Notes under the pieces: model-generated
Seen by the model: the letters and a program-made list of their open reading frames with translations, nothing else
Told to the model about the DNA's origin: nothing
Database searches by the model: none
In this document: piece after piece, positions 33,551 through 42,803 of the stretch
Numbering within the stretch: the first letter of the stretch is position 1
Layout of the letters: each line of letters opens with the position of its first letter
DNA from: Paenibacillus sp. SY21-1
GTDB taxonomy: Bacteria; Bacillota; Bacilli; Paenibacillales; Paenibacillaceae
Reading direction: 5' to 3'
Assembly: GCF_005222705.1 (NCBI RefSeq)
Contig: NZ_STGF01000026.1
Span: 1 to 64,000, forward strand
Length of the DNA stretch: 64,000 bases
Made by a program: the position numbers and the translations under genes

Positions 33551-35675
33551 CCTCTTCTCCTTTCGCGTCATGAGGAGCGGCGTCTCGCGGTGGGATGCCG
33601 ACCTTGGCGGGCATTGTAATGTAGAAGTCGCTGCCTTCGCCGGGAAGGCTTGTTACGCCGATTTCTCCTTGATGTCGGCTCACAATTTCCTTGCAGATCG
33701 CCAGCCCGAGACCGCTCCCCGCCGCTCCCTGCCGATGGGCGGCAATCCGGTAACGGCGCTTGAAAATATGGGGCAGCTCTGATTCAGGAATACCGCTGCC
33801 GGAATCGGTCACATGGATGACCGCGTAGCCGGCATGAAGATCGGCGGCAGGCCTGAATTCCGTCCATACCCGAATGACCCCCTCGCCGGGGGTATACTTG
33901 ACCGCATTGGAAATCAGGTTGGCGAACACGCGCTCGAACCGGAACCGGTCGAGCCGCACCTGCAGCTGCTGGTCTGAAGGAACTGCATACTGCGGCTCCT
34001 CCCACAGCAGAGGAATACCTTGGTCGGCCGTCTCGGCTGCGTAGCGCTGGCTTAGCTGACGCAAATAGGGCAGAAGCGAGGTGTCCGCTAGCTCAAGCTG
34101 GATTTCTCCTGTTTTTAGTTGACTCAGCTCAATGACATTGTCGATCAGCTTCTCCAGCAGCAAGCTGCGCTCATAGATGCGGCCGGCGTACACCGGCGCT
34201 TCTTGCTCGGGTATAACAGCCGTCTTGATCGCCTTGGAGAAGCCCTTGATTGCCGTAATCGGGGTAGTCAGATCGTGGTACACCTCAGCCAGCAAGGAGC
34301 TGCGAATCTCCTCGATCCGGCTTAGCTCCTGATTTCCCCGCTCCAGTTGCCTGTTAAGCTCCTGCAGAGAAGAGGTCCGCTGTCGGATTGTTTTTTCCTG
34401 CGAGGCAATCACCTGATTTAGCTCCGCAGACAGCAGCTCCGAGCGGGTAACCGCACGCGTAAAAAGCAAGGATAAGTTCAGCAGCTGCGTCAGCAGGAAA
34501 AATAGCAGTCCGAACGGAACGAAGCCGCCAAGCGGCACGAAACCGGTATAATACATAATTTCGTGAATTACAGCTGCAAAAAAAACGGTAAAGCCCAGCA
34601 TATTGCACCGCGAGCCCGTCCTTCCGCGAAGCGCAGCGCGAATATAAACATACATCACATAAAAAAATACAGGCAGCAGCAAGCTGATAACGTAAGGAAG
34701 CATCAGCTTTGTATAGACTTGAGCCGGCGCAGCCAGTACAAATCCACCGAAGCCGCCGAGGGCGACGGCAAAAATGGGCAGCAGCAGCCTTATCGATTCA
34801 TGCGGATATTGTTTGTTGACGAATGCCGCCAGACTGCCGATAGTGACGATCTCCGACAGATACTCCAGCTTCACCCCCCATTCCCAGCTCAGACCCGGCA
34901 GCAGCACGTAAATGAATGATTCCCCCAGCAACGATGACCGAATGCAGATCGCCAGACATATCAGGCCAAACCACAGGGCAGCGCGCTCCTGCTTGCGGAA
35001 CAGGTAGAGAAACAACGAGAACAGCGTCATCAGCAGCAGACAGCCGGTAAGAAACGTCCATACCATCACCCGGTTTCTATGCAAAGAAGCAATGCTCTCC
35101 GCGTTGCCCAATTCTAGATTTTCCCATATCCCCCCTGTTCGCTGGTTAAAATTAGATACCTGAATGATCAGTTCATTACGGCCTGGTTGCGGTACAAAAA
35201 AGAACGCCTTCGGATAGCTTCTGGGAACAGTGTACTCAGCCGTCTCGCCAACGACGCCGTTTGCGTCCACAGGCATGCCGTTAATCCATAGTCGGTAGGC
35301 ACTCGCTATGTTATTGACGTATAGACCAAGCGGCTTGCCGGCAGTTTCGCCGGACAGCAGAAAGGTAAGCCGATAGGTGGCGTAGCCTTCATTGGAAAGG
35401 GCTTGTCCGTCCGAAGAATACGCCGACCATTGCGCGGGAACGGATACGCTTAAATAAGAGGCGGAAACGGCGGTTCCGGAGGAAAAATCGCCGGGAGCCA
35501 GCAGACGCTCCCAATATAGCTCCCAAGGTCCGCTTAATGCCATCGTTTCCCCTTCACCGGGACTCCATTGCCGCAAGTCCTGAACAAGCGGAGACCCGTC
35601 GTTTGCCCATACCGGTATTGGCGCGCAGCATAAGCCAATAAGCCCTGCGAGCAGAAAAGCAGCCCATTTCATCAT
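33525..35675 (-). CDS. 7TMR-DISM sensor histidine kinase
   Basis: The 716-residue protein has a signal-like N-terminus, an extracytoplasmic galactose-binding-like domain (about 25-190, GPWELYWERLL...YATYRLTFLL), seven membrane helices (about 200-400, 7TMR-DISM type), a coiled-coil stretch, HisKA (SLLAEVYHDLTTPITAIKGFSKA) and a HATPase domain (NLISNAVKYTPGEG, DSGSGIP, GSGLGLAICKEIV). Such kinases are thought to sense carbohydrate or cell-wall ligands through the outer domain. It is the first gene of the kinase - regulator - SLH unit, which would tie a surface signal to surface-layer synthesis. Confidence 0.92.
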   Translation of the reverse strand: MMKWAAFLLAGLIGLCCAPIPVWANDGSPLVQDLRQWSPGEGETMALSGPWELYWERLLAPGDFSSGTAVSASYLSVSVPAQWSAYSSDGQALSNEGYATYRLTFLLSGETAGKPLGLYVNNIASAYRLWINGMPVDANGVVGETAEYTVPRSYPKAFFFVPQPGRNELIIQVSNFNQRTGGIWENLELGNAESIASLHRNRVMVWTFLTGCLLLMTLFSLFLYLFRKQERAALWFGLICLAICIRSSLLGESFIYVLLPGLSWEWGVKLEYLSEIVTIGSLAAFVNKQYPHESIRLLLPIFAVALGGFGGFVLAAPAQVYTKLMLPYVISLLLPVFFYVMYVYIRAALRGRTGSRCNMLGFTVFFAAVIHEIMYYTGFVPLGGFVPFGLLFFLLTQLLNLSLLFTRAVTRSELLSAELNQVIASQEKTIRQRTSSLQELNRQLERGNQELSRIEEIRSSLLAEVYHDLTTPITAIKGFSKAIKTAVIPEQEAPVYAGRIYERSLLLEKLIDNVIELSQLKTGEIQLELADTSLLPYLRQLSQRYAAETADQGIPLLWEEPQYAVPSDQQLQVRLDRFRFERVFANLISNAVKYTPGEGVIRVWTEFRPAADLHAGYAVIHVTDSGSGIPESELPHIFKRRYRIAAHRQGAAGSGLGLAICKEIVSRHQGEIGVTSLPGEGSDFYITMPAKVGIPPRDAAPHDAKGEEDGDDHFAD

Positions 35676-36101
35676 GGTTAATTCCCCAGCCTTATTTATA
35701 ATGACGGACTCACAGACGCGGCCGAGCGTCTGCTATCCGCGTTGTCATTAAAGTAGTATTGCAAGGAGTATTATCGGCAAACAGAGGGCGAATTTCAAGC
35801 GGGAATGGGGCGAATAATCGGAGTAATTCCCCTATTGCACCATTCATTAACCATATCCATGCTGCACCGCAGGACAAGGTTGATCTCCCGCTTCAATCCT
35901 GCTGTATATTCCATGGCCGCAACGCAGAATAAGGCTGCTCTCGCTGTCCGTGGCGGACAGGAGAGCAGCCTTATTACTGGACGACCCCAGTCGTCCAAAT
36001 TTTTGCGTATGGCAGCTAAAGGTCGTGGCCTGCTTCTGCAAAGAGGCCCATTCGGACTTCAGGCAGAAAGGCCAGTGGCACACGTCCGCGTCTGATCGAC
36101 G
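35676..36101. other. Intergenic region upstream of the 7TMR kinase
   Basis: This gap of 426 bases lies between the kinase start and the lacZ stop (both minus strand). It holds copy 2 of the palindromic repeat (35915-35972). No convincing promoter for the kinase was found; TTGCCG and several AT-rich boxes near 35755-35785 have poor spacing. No coding frame looks real. Confidence 0.5.
35915..35972. repeat. Palindromic repeat element, copy 2
   Basis: It matches 28099-28156 over 58 bases with only a few substitutions. The hairpin here is complete: AAGGCTGCTCTC (35931-35942) with GAGAGCAGCCTT (35961-35972), and CTGTCCG with CGGACAG inside, interrupted by one bulged G. No T-run follows, so it looks more like a mobile or REP-like palindrome than a terminator. 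Confidence 0.8.
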
Positions 36102-39100
36102 TTACAGCCCCTCGCGTTCGATGACGAACTCGAAGGAAAGCTGCTCATTCGACTTAATCAGGTACTCGTCGTGTACCGGCGCGCCCCAGCTGTCGTCGCC
36201 GCCCACGCCCATTTGTCGTCCGGCAACGGTGATAACCGTGTAATGAACGTTCGGCAGCTCGTATACATGCTGCGCGCTCTCCAGCTCGAATGCCGTGTAA
36301 GGAGATACGCCGCACTCTACAGGCTGGCCTGACGCGCTGATGCGCAAGCCGCGGCCGTCCTTGTCCAGCACGCTGACACGGCGAACGCCGGTGCGATTGC
36401 CCGACTCCTGCGGCATAACGTAACCAGAAAGGTTGCCGGCTACCGAGCCTTCAAACAAACCGAGTCGCGCACCAGCGGCACGGTCGATATAGTTCTCCTC
36501 AGGTCCCATCGCATACCATTTCAGCTCGCTGTAATCGGCAGGAACCTTGAACGTCACTCCGAAAATCGGCAAGCGAGGCAAGCCTTCGGCGCCCTCATAA
36601 CGGGACTTGACCCGTACACTTCCGTCCGCGCGCACCGTGTAGGCGATCTCCGCCGCAATCTCGGCGTTGATCGCAAAGCTGTAACGGTACGAAAGCGTAA
36701 CGCTGCTTCCATCCGCGGCTTCCACAACTTCAATGCCGACGCATTTGCGCGCGAGGCTGGCTGCGAACCACAAGCCCGCATCGTAGCCTTGAGCGAAGCC
36801 GCGGTCATTGTCGGTCGTCGCACGCCAGAACTGCGGAACCGGCGGAGCGGAAATAAATTCGCGGCCACCGTAATTGAGCGACGTCAAGCCAAGACCATTG
36901 CGTCCGAACATTACGCTGAAATTGTTTCCTTTAACGCCGATATATACATCGCCAGTAACGACCTTCAGCACGCCTTGCGGCAGCGCAGCGGCCGTTTTCG
37001 CTTCCACGCGGAAGATATGCTGTCCGAAGGCCACCTCATGACCGGCTTCCGCCCAAACCGTACGCTCCTTCAGCTTAAAGGCAACATGCAGCGCATATTC
37101 GCCGGACTCGACAGGCTCCGAAGCCAGCGTGAACGGAATATAGCCCTCGCTAAGCGGTGCCACATCCGATTCCACCGTACCGCGCTCCACTTCTACGCCC
37201 TCCAAATAAAGGACATACTCCAAGTCGAATGCGCGGGAGGAGACGAACAGGTTATCATTGCGCACCTGCACGCCGTTCCGATCAGGCTGCAGCTTAAGGT
37301 TCTGGTACAGGAATTTCACATCCTGCATCTTAGGCGACAGCTTGCGGTCGGCGTAGACGATGCCGTTCGTACAGAAGCCGTAGTCGGTCGGGCGCTCGTC
37401 GAAATCTCCGCCGTAAGCTAGAAACTCATTGCCGTAACGATCTTTTTTGTAGACCGCTTGATCGATGTAATCCCAGATAAATCCGCCCTGGTACATCGGG
37501 TATTTCTGCTCCAGATCGGTGTATTTGCTCATACCGCCAAGCGAGTTGCCCATAGCGTGCATATATTCGCAGCTAATGTAAGGCTTGTCCGGATTGTTTT
37601 CCAAATATTGCTCGATATCCGCCGGCTTTGCGTACATCCGGCTTTCCATATCGCTGGCTTCCGTAAACGCGCGATCGTAGAATACGCCTTCGTAATGAAC
37701 AAGGCGGCGGTTGTCCACATTGCGGAAATAACGGGACACGTTGACCAGCACATCGCCTACATACGATTCGTTGCCAAGCGACCAAATAAGAATCGAAGGG
37801 TGATTCTTATCGCGCTCGTACATCGAGATGGCGCGATCCATTACGATATCCTGCCATTCAGGCAGACTGCCCGGAACGTTCCAGGAAGGCTCAACGGCGC
37901 CCATTTTTTGCCATGAACCATGCGTTTCCAAATTCATTTCATCAATGACGTATACGCCGTATTCATCGCACAGCTCGTACCAGTAGCTTTGATTCGGATA
38001 GTGGGAAGTACGAACGGCATTCATATTGTTCTGCTTGATCGTCTTAATATCCCACAGCATATCTTCCTTGGTAATGGCGCGTCCGCGACGAGGGTTGAAT
38101 TCATGGCGGTTGACGCCTTTAAAGACGACCCGTTCGCCGTTCAGCTTCATGACCTTGTCAACCATTTCAAAGCGGCGGAAGCCGACGCGCTGCGGGATCG
38201 CTTCAATCAGGCGGCCGGCTTGGTCATATACTTCGATAAACAGCTGGTACAAATATGGCGACTCCGCGCTCCACAGCTGAGGGGCTGCCACTTCAGTCCG
38301 CAGCGTCACCACGCCCGCCTCGGCTGTAAGCTCGGCAGATGCGGAAGCCACCTTGGCGCCTGCAGCATCATAGAGCGACAATGCCGCACGGGAACCGGCA
38401 GCCGGCTCCGTACGGAACGTCAGACCCGCTTGCAGCCACCCCTGCTTTAGCGATACGTCCAGATCTGCGCGAACATCAAGGTCATACACATGTGCTTCCA
38501 CAGGAGTCGTATACAAATAAACGTCGCGGAAAATACCGGAGAAACGCCAGAAATCCTGATCCTCCAGCCAGCTTCCGGTGCTGCGCTGGAATACCTCCAC
38601 GGCCAGACGGTTCTCTCCCTCGCGCACAAACGGCGTCAGCTCGAAATCCGATGGCATAAAGCTGTCTTCGCTGTATCCGACAAATTCGCCGTTAAGCCAG
38701 ACGTAAAAGGCAGTCTCCACGCCCTGGAAGGAAATAAATAGAGGCTGGTCTTGCATGCTTTGCGGTACATTAAAATGGCGCACATAGCTGCCAACAGGAT
38801 TATTGTCCTCGGAAATATGCGGCGGCCGCAGATCCTCATGGCCATCCCACGGGTACATCGTATTCACATACTGCATTTGGCCGTATCCCTGAGTCTGAAT
38901 ATGGCCTGGCACCTGAATATCTCCCCAGCCTGCAACACTGTAATCCGCTTGATAAAAATCGGCGGGGCGAGCAGCAGGGTTGACGGCATAATTAAATTTC
39001 CATGGGCCGTTCAGCGAATGGCGCATCGCCATCTCGCCGCGTTGCTGAGCCTCTTCCAGCGTACGGTAATAGTAATGGTCGGAATGGGCAGGCAGCCGAT

Positions 39101-39158
39101 TCACTGCAAACACGCTCACATCGCTAAGCCAGTTGATTGTTGGTACTTTCGTTGTCAT
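36102..39158 (-). CDS. GH2 beta-galactosidase (LacZ type)
   Basis: The 1018-residue enzyme hydrolyses terminal beta-galactosides. It has the five-domain LacZ layout: sugar-binding domain (LNGPWKFNYAVNPAARPADFY), Ig-like domains around the barrel, the TIM barrel with the acid/base Glu in ILIWSLGNES and the nucleophile Glu in YISCEYMHAMGNS, and the C-terminal beta-sandwich (small-chain domain). No signal peptide is visible, so it should act in the cytoplasm on imported sugar. I chose the ATG at 39158 because GGGAGAGG lies five bases upstream. It follows the sugar ABC permeases on the same strand, which suggests that the imported compound is a beta-galactoside or galactose-bearing oligosaccharide. 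Confidence 0.93.
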   Translation of the reverse strand: MTTKVPTINWLSDVSVFAVNRLPAHSDHYYYRTLEEAQQRGEMAMRHSLNGPWKFNYAVNPAARPADFYQADYSVAGWGDIQVPGHIQTQGYGQMQYVNTMYPWDGHEDLRPPHISEDNNPVGSYVRHFNVPQSMQDQPLFISFQGVETAFYVWLNGEFVGYSEDSFMPSDFELTPFVREGENRLAVEVFQRSTGSWLEDQDFWRFSGIFRDVYLYTTPVEAHVYDLDVRADLDVSLKQGWLQAGLTFRTEPAAGSRAALSLYDAAGAKVASASAELTAEAGVVTLRTEVAAPQLWSAESPYLYQLFIEVYDQAGRLIEAIPQRVGFRRFEMVDKVMKLNGERVVFKGVNRHEFNPRRGRAITKEDMLWDIKTIKQNNMNAVRTSHYPNQSYWYELCDEYGVYVIDEMNLETHGSWQKMGAVEPSWNVPGSLPEWQDIVMDRAISMYERDKNHPSILIWSLGNESYVGDVLVNVSRYFRNVDNRRLVHYEGVFYDRAFTEASDMESRMYAKPADIEQYLENNPDKPYISCEYMHAMGNSLGGMSKYTDLEQKYPMYQGGFIWDYIDQAVYKKDRYGNEFLAYGGDFDERPTDYGFCTNGIVYADRKLSPKMQDVKFLYQNLKLQPDRNGVQVRNDNLFVSSRAFDLEYVLYLEGVEVERGTVESDVAPLSEGYIPFTLASEPVESGEYALHVAFKLKERTVWAEAGHEVAFGQHIFRVEAKTAAALPQGVLKVVTGDVYIGVKGNNFSVMFGRNGLGLTSLNYGGREFISAPPVPQFWRATTDNDRGFAQGYDAGLWFAASLARKCVGIEVVEAADGSSVTLSYRYSFAINAEIAAEIAYTVRADGSVRVKSRYEGAEGLPRLPIFGVTFKVPADYSELKWYAMGPEENYIDRAAGARLGLFEGSVAGNLSGYVMPQESGNRTGVRRVSVLDKDGRGLRISASGQPVECGVSPYTAFELESAQHVYELPNVHYTVITVAGRQMGVGGDDSWGAPVHDEYLIKSNEQLSFEFVIEREGL

Positions 39159-39248
39159 CGTTTCCTCTCCCTTAAACCGCTCAGCGGACTTCATAATCTG
39201 ATCCTTGCTGCATGTCGAAACCTCTCAACCGCTATTCGGCTAAATACA

Positions 39249-39290
39249 CAAACGGGCCTGCGCCGCCCAGTAGGACGGCGAAAGCCGATT
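39249..39290. repeat. Copy of the AAACGGC...CGGC intergenic repeat
   Basis: The stretch CAAACGGGCCTGCGCCGCC, followed by AGGACGGCGAAAGCC, lines up with the copies at 41053, 41149, 46308 and 57279. On the minus strand CGCCGTCC and GGGCGGCG form a short hairpin between the permease and lacZ genes. Confidence 0.55.
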
Positions 39291-39309
39291 ATGCATGAAA
39301 GCTAACCCA

Positions 39310-40134
39310 TTATTTCACAGAACCCGTCATTCCCGCTACAAAATGTTTTTGCATCAGGAAGAACACGATCGCTGTCGGCAAAGTCGCAATAAGAATAACC
39401 GTCATGATGACGCCGTAATCCGGCGTATAGCTGGACCCCAGATTGGAGATAAGCAACGGCACCGTACGCTTCTCCGGCGATTGCAGCACAACGAGCGGCC
39501 ACAAATAGTTGTTCCAGCTGGACATGAACGTAATGATCGCCGCAGCCGCATAAGTCGTTTTCATCGTCGGCACATAAATGCGGAAGAAAACGCCCAGCTC
39601 GCTCAAGCCGTCGATACGGCCCGCTTCAAGCATGTCCTTAGGAAACATCTTCGTGCTCTGACGGAAAAAGAAGATCAGAAACGCCGTCGTTACCGTCGGA
39701 AGAATAACGGATGATATCGTGTCGATTCCGATAAACGGCATCGTCTGCGAAATGCTTCCGAACATCCGGTACAAAGGCACCATGAGCGCAGCAAAAGGAA
39801 TCATCATGGACAGCAGCAAAATGCTGAACACAACGTCCTTCGCTTTGCTGCGAAAAATTTCAAAGCCGTAGCCGGCCAAAGAAGCAATAAGCATAGCCAG
39901 CAGGGTAGTTGTAATTGAGATTTGGGCGGAGTTAAGCAATGCCGGCACCAAATCGATAGTCGTAAACACTTTTTCCAGGTTTTCGAACAAATAGCTGCCC
40001 GGCAGCAGTCTGCCTTGAGTAACGTCGACAGAACGGTTGGTGGAGCTGATGATCATCCACAAGAATGGAAAAATCGAAACAATAGCCGCCACGCTTAAAA
40101 AGAGGTATATAAATATACGCTTGAGACTAGCCAT
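39310..40134 (-). CDS. Sugar ABC transporter permease (MalG type)
   Basis: The 274-residue protein has six membrane helices and the EAA loop of CUT1 sugar permeases in the form EAGRIDGLSELGVFFRIYVPTMK. The N-terminus and final GSVK match the MalG/LacG subgroup. It has the extracellular-binding-protein partner upstream but no ATPase in the cluster, so it probably uses a shared MsmX-type ATPase coded elsewhere. The ATG at 40134 follows GGCAGGTG and overlaps the end of the first permease gene by eight bases. Confidence 0.92.
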   Translation of the reverse strand: MASLKRIFIYLFLSVAAIVSIFPFLWMIISSTNRSVDVTQGRLLPGSYLFENLEKVFTTIDLVPALLNSAQISITTTLLAMLIASLAGYGFEIFRSKAKDVVFSILLLSMMIPFAALMVPLYRMFGSISQTMPFIGIDTISSVILPTVTTAFLIFFFRQSTKMFPKDMLEAGRIDGLSELGVFFRIYVPTMKTTYAAAAIITFMSSWNNYLWPLVVLQSPEKRTVPLLISNLGSSYTPDYGVIMTVILIATLPTAIVFFLMQKHFVAGMTGSVK

Positions 40135-41002
40135 TTTTATCACCTGCCAATTTGAACTGAAGAATGGAGAAGATGACGATTAGAATAACGATCGCATACG
40201 AAACCGTCGCCGCATAGCCGAAATCCGGCGTATATTTGAACGACAAATTGTAGATGTATTGCGAGAGCGTCATCGTTGCGTTACCCGGTCCGCCCTTCGT
40301 AATGTTCATGACCTCGTCAAAGAGCTGCAAGGTACCGATTGTCGAAGTAATCGACGTGAACAAAATAATCGGCTTAAGCATCGGCACTGTAATCTTGGAA
40401 AATTGGGTAAAAGCTGATGCGCCGTCGATACGAGCCGCTTCGTAGATGGAATTGTCGATATTCTGCAAAGCAGATAAATAGAAAATCATGTTATATCCGG
40501 TCCAACGCCAAGTAATGGCGATTATAATCGTAATTTTAGCCCAGAAAGGGTCGGTAATCCATTGGATAGGCGTTGCGATCAGATGCAGCTTCAGCAGCAT
40601 GGCATTGATAAGGCCGTCCGCGCCGAAGAGATATTTGAAAATAACCGAATATGCAACAAGCGATGTAACAGCCGGCAAGAAAATTGCCGTACGATAGAAG
40701 CCCTTCAGCTTTAATTTCGGATCGTTAAGCAACACGGAAATAAACAGGGCAAGCACGATCATGATCGGTACTTGGATAATCAAATAGAGAAAGGTGTTCT
40801 TGAGTGTCACGAGAAAGGTGGTATCGGTTAACAGACGCTTATAGTTGTCCAAGCCGACAAACGACAGGTTAGTGCCGGTTCCCGATTGAAACGACATAAT
40901 AAGCGCGCGAATCATCGGGTAAAAATAGAACGCGCAGATCATAACAACCGCCACGGCGATAAACGACCAGCTTATGACGTTTGTTTTTGCTTTAATATTC
41001 AT
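40127..41002 (-). CDS. Sugar ABC transporter permease (MalF type)
   Basis: The 291-residue protein has six membrane helices and the EAA loop EAARIDGASAFTQFSKITVPMLK near residue 200, typical for MalF-like CUT1 permeases. It pairs with the second permease gene, which it overlaps by eight bases. The start is placed at the ATG at 41002 with AGAGG eight bases upstream; a GTG six codons earlier (41020) with GGAAGGAG is an alternative. The 330-base gap to the binding-protein gene upstream holds hairpins that may lower permease expression relative to the binding protein. Confidence 0.92.
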   Translation of the reverse strand: MNIKAKTNVISWSFIAVAVVMICAFYFYPMIRALIMSFQSGTGTNLSFVGLDNYKRLLTDTTFLVTLKNTFLYLIIQVPIMIVLALFISVLLNDPKLKLKGFYRTAIFLPAVTSLVAYSVIFKYLFGADGLINAMLLKLHLIATPIQWITDPFWAKITIIIAITWRWTGYNMIFYLSALQNIDNSIYEAARIDGASAFTQFSKITVPMLKPIILFTSITSTIGTLQLFDEVMNITKGGPGNATMTLSQYIYNLSFKYTPDFGYAATVSYAIVILIVIFSILQFKLAGDKNG

Positions 41003-41052
41003 CACTTTTGCCTCTTTCACGATTTTTGTCAGCTCCTTCCAGTCAAGCTTTC

Positions 41053-41200
41053 AAGCGCAAACGGCCAACGCCGTCCTTGGCGGCAAAAGCTAACGCTTCA
41101 CGTAAAAATATAAGCGGTTTACAGCGCTCAGATCTTATATTTTTGCACGTAAACGGCTGACGCCGCCAGTTGGCGGCATCAGCAACGTCTAGCTTTTGCA
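41053..41200. repeat. Composite repeat: two AAACGGC...GGCGGC copies flanking an AT-rich hairpin
   Basis: Copy A (41053-41114) and copy B (about 41149-41195) face the same way. Between and overlapping them, AAAAATATAAG and CTTATATTTTT form an 11-bp inverted repeat around 41104-41146. Copy B itself folds as GCTGACGCCGCCA with TGGCGGCATCAGC. Similar elements occur at 46308, 57279, 39249 and, diverged, at 9576. Confidence 0.75.
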
Positions 41201-41252
41201 TGCAAGCTCCAGGCCGGGCATCCCCGGCTATTGGGCTTGCATGTTGTAAAGC

Positions 41253-41311
41253 AACCTTCGGGCAAGCCGCCGCCGCGCTTGTAGGCGCTGACGGACGACT
41301 GCCCGAGGGTT
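41253..41311 (-). other. Stable hairpin after the sugar-binding protein gene
   Basis: AACCTTCGGGCA (41253-41264) and TGCCCGAGGGTT (41300-41311) can pair over 12 bases with one mismatch. On the minus strand it starts 20 bases after the binding-protein stop. Such hairpins commonly protect binding-protein mRNA and reduce read-through to permease genes. A T-rich tail is missing. Confidence 0.6.
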
Positions 41312-41331
41312 CTTAAACGATCTGCCGGCTG

Positions 41332-42624
41332 CTATTTCAATTGTGCGTCAGCCTGTTTTTGGGCATCGGCAAGCACTTGATCAATATTTTTGCCTTGCAG
41401 ATAGTTTTGCATTTCCACGATTACGATGTCTTCCACCTTGTACGTGTTCATGCCGTAGTTGACATTAGGAATTTCTGCTGTCCATTTCGCGAAATCCTGA
41501 ACGATGTTTTGGCCGCCGAAGAACTCGCTGCCAGCTTTGTAAGCTTCGCCTTCTGCAGCAGGCTTGTACGTACCGATCGCGCCCACTTCTGTTACAAGCT
41601 TTTGGTAAAGATCAACGTCGGAACCGAATGTAGCGCCAAGGAATGCTGCCGCTTGCTCTTTGCCAGGCACGTTCAACACATACCAAGAGCTGCCGCCAAG
41701 GTTCGTTGCGTTAACCGAATTCGGCGTGTTCGTCAGTCTAGGGAAAGGAACGACAGCCCATTTACCGGATTGATCGGCAGCAGCCGTAATCGAAGCCGTA
41801 AACCAGTTGCCTGTCGGTACCGATGCTACGTCGCCGCTGTTGTAGTTGGCAACATATTGGCTCCAGTCGGAGTGAACTTTAACGATGTTTGCATCCATCA
41901 TTTTTTTGTAGGTTTCAAATGCCTCTTTCAGCGCCGCATTACCGGCAAGGTCAGCTGTTACGCCATCTTCCTTCAAGTACCATTTGCCGGCTGTTTGCGC
42001 CATTTCACGGAGAATACCCATGTCGTTAGGGTCAAGGGAAATCCAGTCCTTGCCTGTTTTCTCCTTCACAGCCTTGCCGATTTCAATGTATTTATCCCAT
42101 GTAATGTTCTGCATGTCTTCAACGGTGTAGCCAGCTTGCTCGAGGTAATCGGTTCTGACATAAAGTCCTGCAACGCCGGAGTCAAACGGAAGACCGTAGT
42201 TCACGCCGTCTACGCTTGTTGGACCAATTTTATAGTCTGCAAAATCTGAAGCCTTGAAGCTGTCAGTCAACGGGTAGAACATGTCCGGGTAAGCTTGAAG
42301 GAAGCTTTGCGCACGGTAGTCCTCGATCAGCACGATGTTAGGCAGACCTTTTGTCGTGCCGGAGCTCATGCCCGTGTTCAGCTTTTGAACGATATCGTTC
42401 TGAGCGTTTTCGATAATATCTACAGTCAGATCCGAGTTTTTGGCCGCATATGCGTCCTTCGCCAGACTCATCGCCTTCACGTTAAAGTTCTGGTCCCAAG
42501 CCCAGACAGTGATTTTGCTTGCAGCTTCTGTTTCTCCGCCAGCAGCGCCTTCATTGTTCTTTGCGGAAGAGCATGCCGACAGCAGCAAAACGCTGGCCAG
42601 CAGCAAAACAAAGACTTTTTTCAT
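41332..42624 (-). CDS. Sugar ABC transporter substrate-binding lipoprotein
   Basis: The 430-residue protein begins with a lipoprotein signal (MKKVFVLLLASVLLLSAC, lipobox LLSAC) and has the fold pattern of family 1 extracellular solute-binding proteins for oligosaccharides (such as ITVWAWDQNFNVKAM, NIVLIEDYRAQSFLQ, GGSSWYVLNVPGKEQAAAFLGAT). I chose the ATG at 42624 because TTGGAGG lies seven bases upstream; the frame upstream of it is the promoter region. It precedes the two permeases and lacZ on the same strand and follows the YesMN-type regulators. A cre-like site lies 31 bases upstream. Confidence 0.94.
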   Translation of the reverse strand: MKKVFVLLLASVLLLSACSSAKNNEGAAGGETEAASKITVWAWDQNFNVKAMSLAKDAYAAKNSDLTVDIIENAQNDIVQKLNTGMSSGTTKGLPNIVLIEDYRAQSFLQAYPDMFYPLTDSFKASDFADYKIGPTSVDGVNYGLPFDSGVAGLYVRTDYLEQAGYTVEDMQNITWDKYIEIGKAVKEKTGKDWISLDPNDMGILREMAQTAGKWYLKEDGVTADLAGNAALKEAFETYKKMMDANIVKVHSDWSQYVANYNSGDVASVPTGNWFTASITAAADQSGKWAVVPFPRLTNTPNSVNATNLGGSSWYVLNVPGKEQAAAFLGATFGSDVDLYQKLVTEVGAIGTYKPAAEGEAYKAGSEFFGGQNIVQDFAKWTAEIPNVNYGMNTYKVEDIVIVEMQNYLQGKNIDQVLADAQKQADAQLK

Positions 42625-42654
42625 GACAAGACCTCCAAGTATTTTTATCTGTCC

Positions 42655-42668
42655 TGTAAGCGTTTCCC
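42655..42668 (-). promoter_or_regulatory. Candidate cre (CcpA) site
   Basis: On the plus strand TGTAAGCGTTTCCC fits the cre consensus TGWNANCGNTNWCA at all but two positions. It lies between the likely -10 box (TATAAT on the minus strand, 42742-42747) and the binding-protein start, a place where CcpA would block elongation. This fits glucose repression of a sugar-uptake operon. Confidence 0.5.
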
Positions 42669-42741
42669 CGCCTACTGCATTCATTTTAGCATTCGGAGGA
42701 TTTCGGACGTTAGAATTATCTTTGCCTACACTTGTCATTTT

Positions 42742-42747
42742 ATTATA
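42742..42747 (-). promoter_or_regulatory. Likely -10 box of the sugar-uptake operon
   Basis: A perfect TATAAT on the minus strand, about 118 bp before the binding-protein start and 57 bp after the kinase stop. The -35 position (TGCGTC, 17 bp away) is weak, as expected where an AraC-type activator is needed. Confidence 0.4.
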
Positions 42748-42803
42748 GATATTCTGCTGATTCGGACGCATATTAGCACGATTTTTGGATATTGGGACAA
42801 TCT

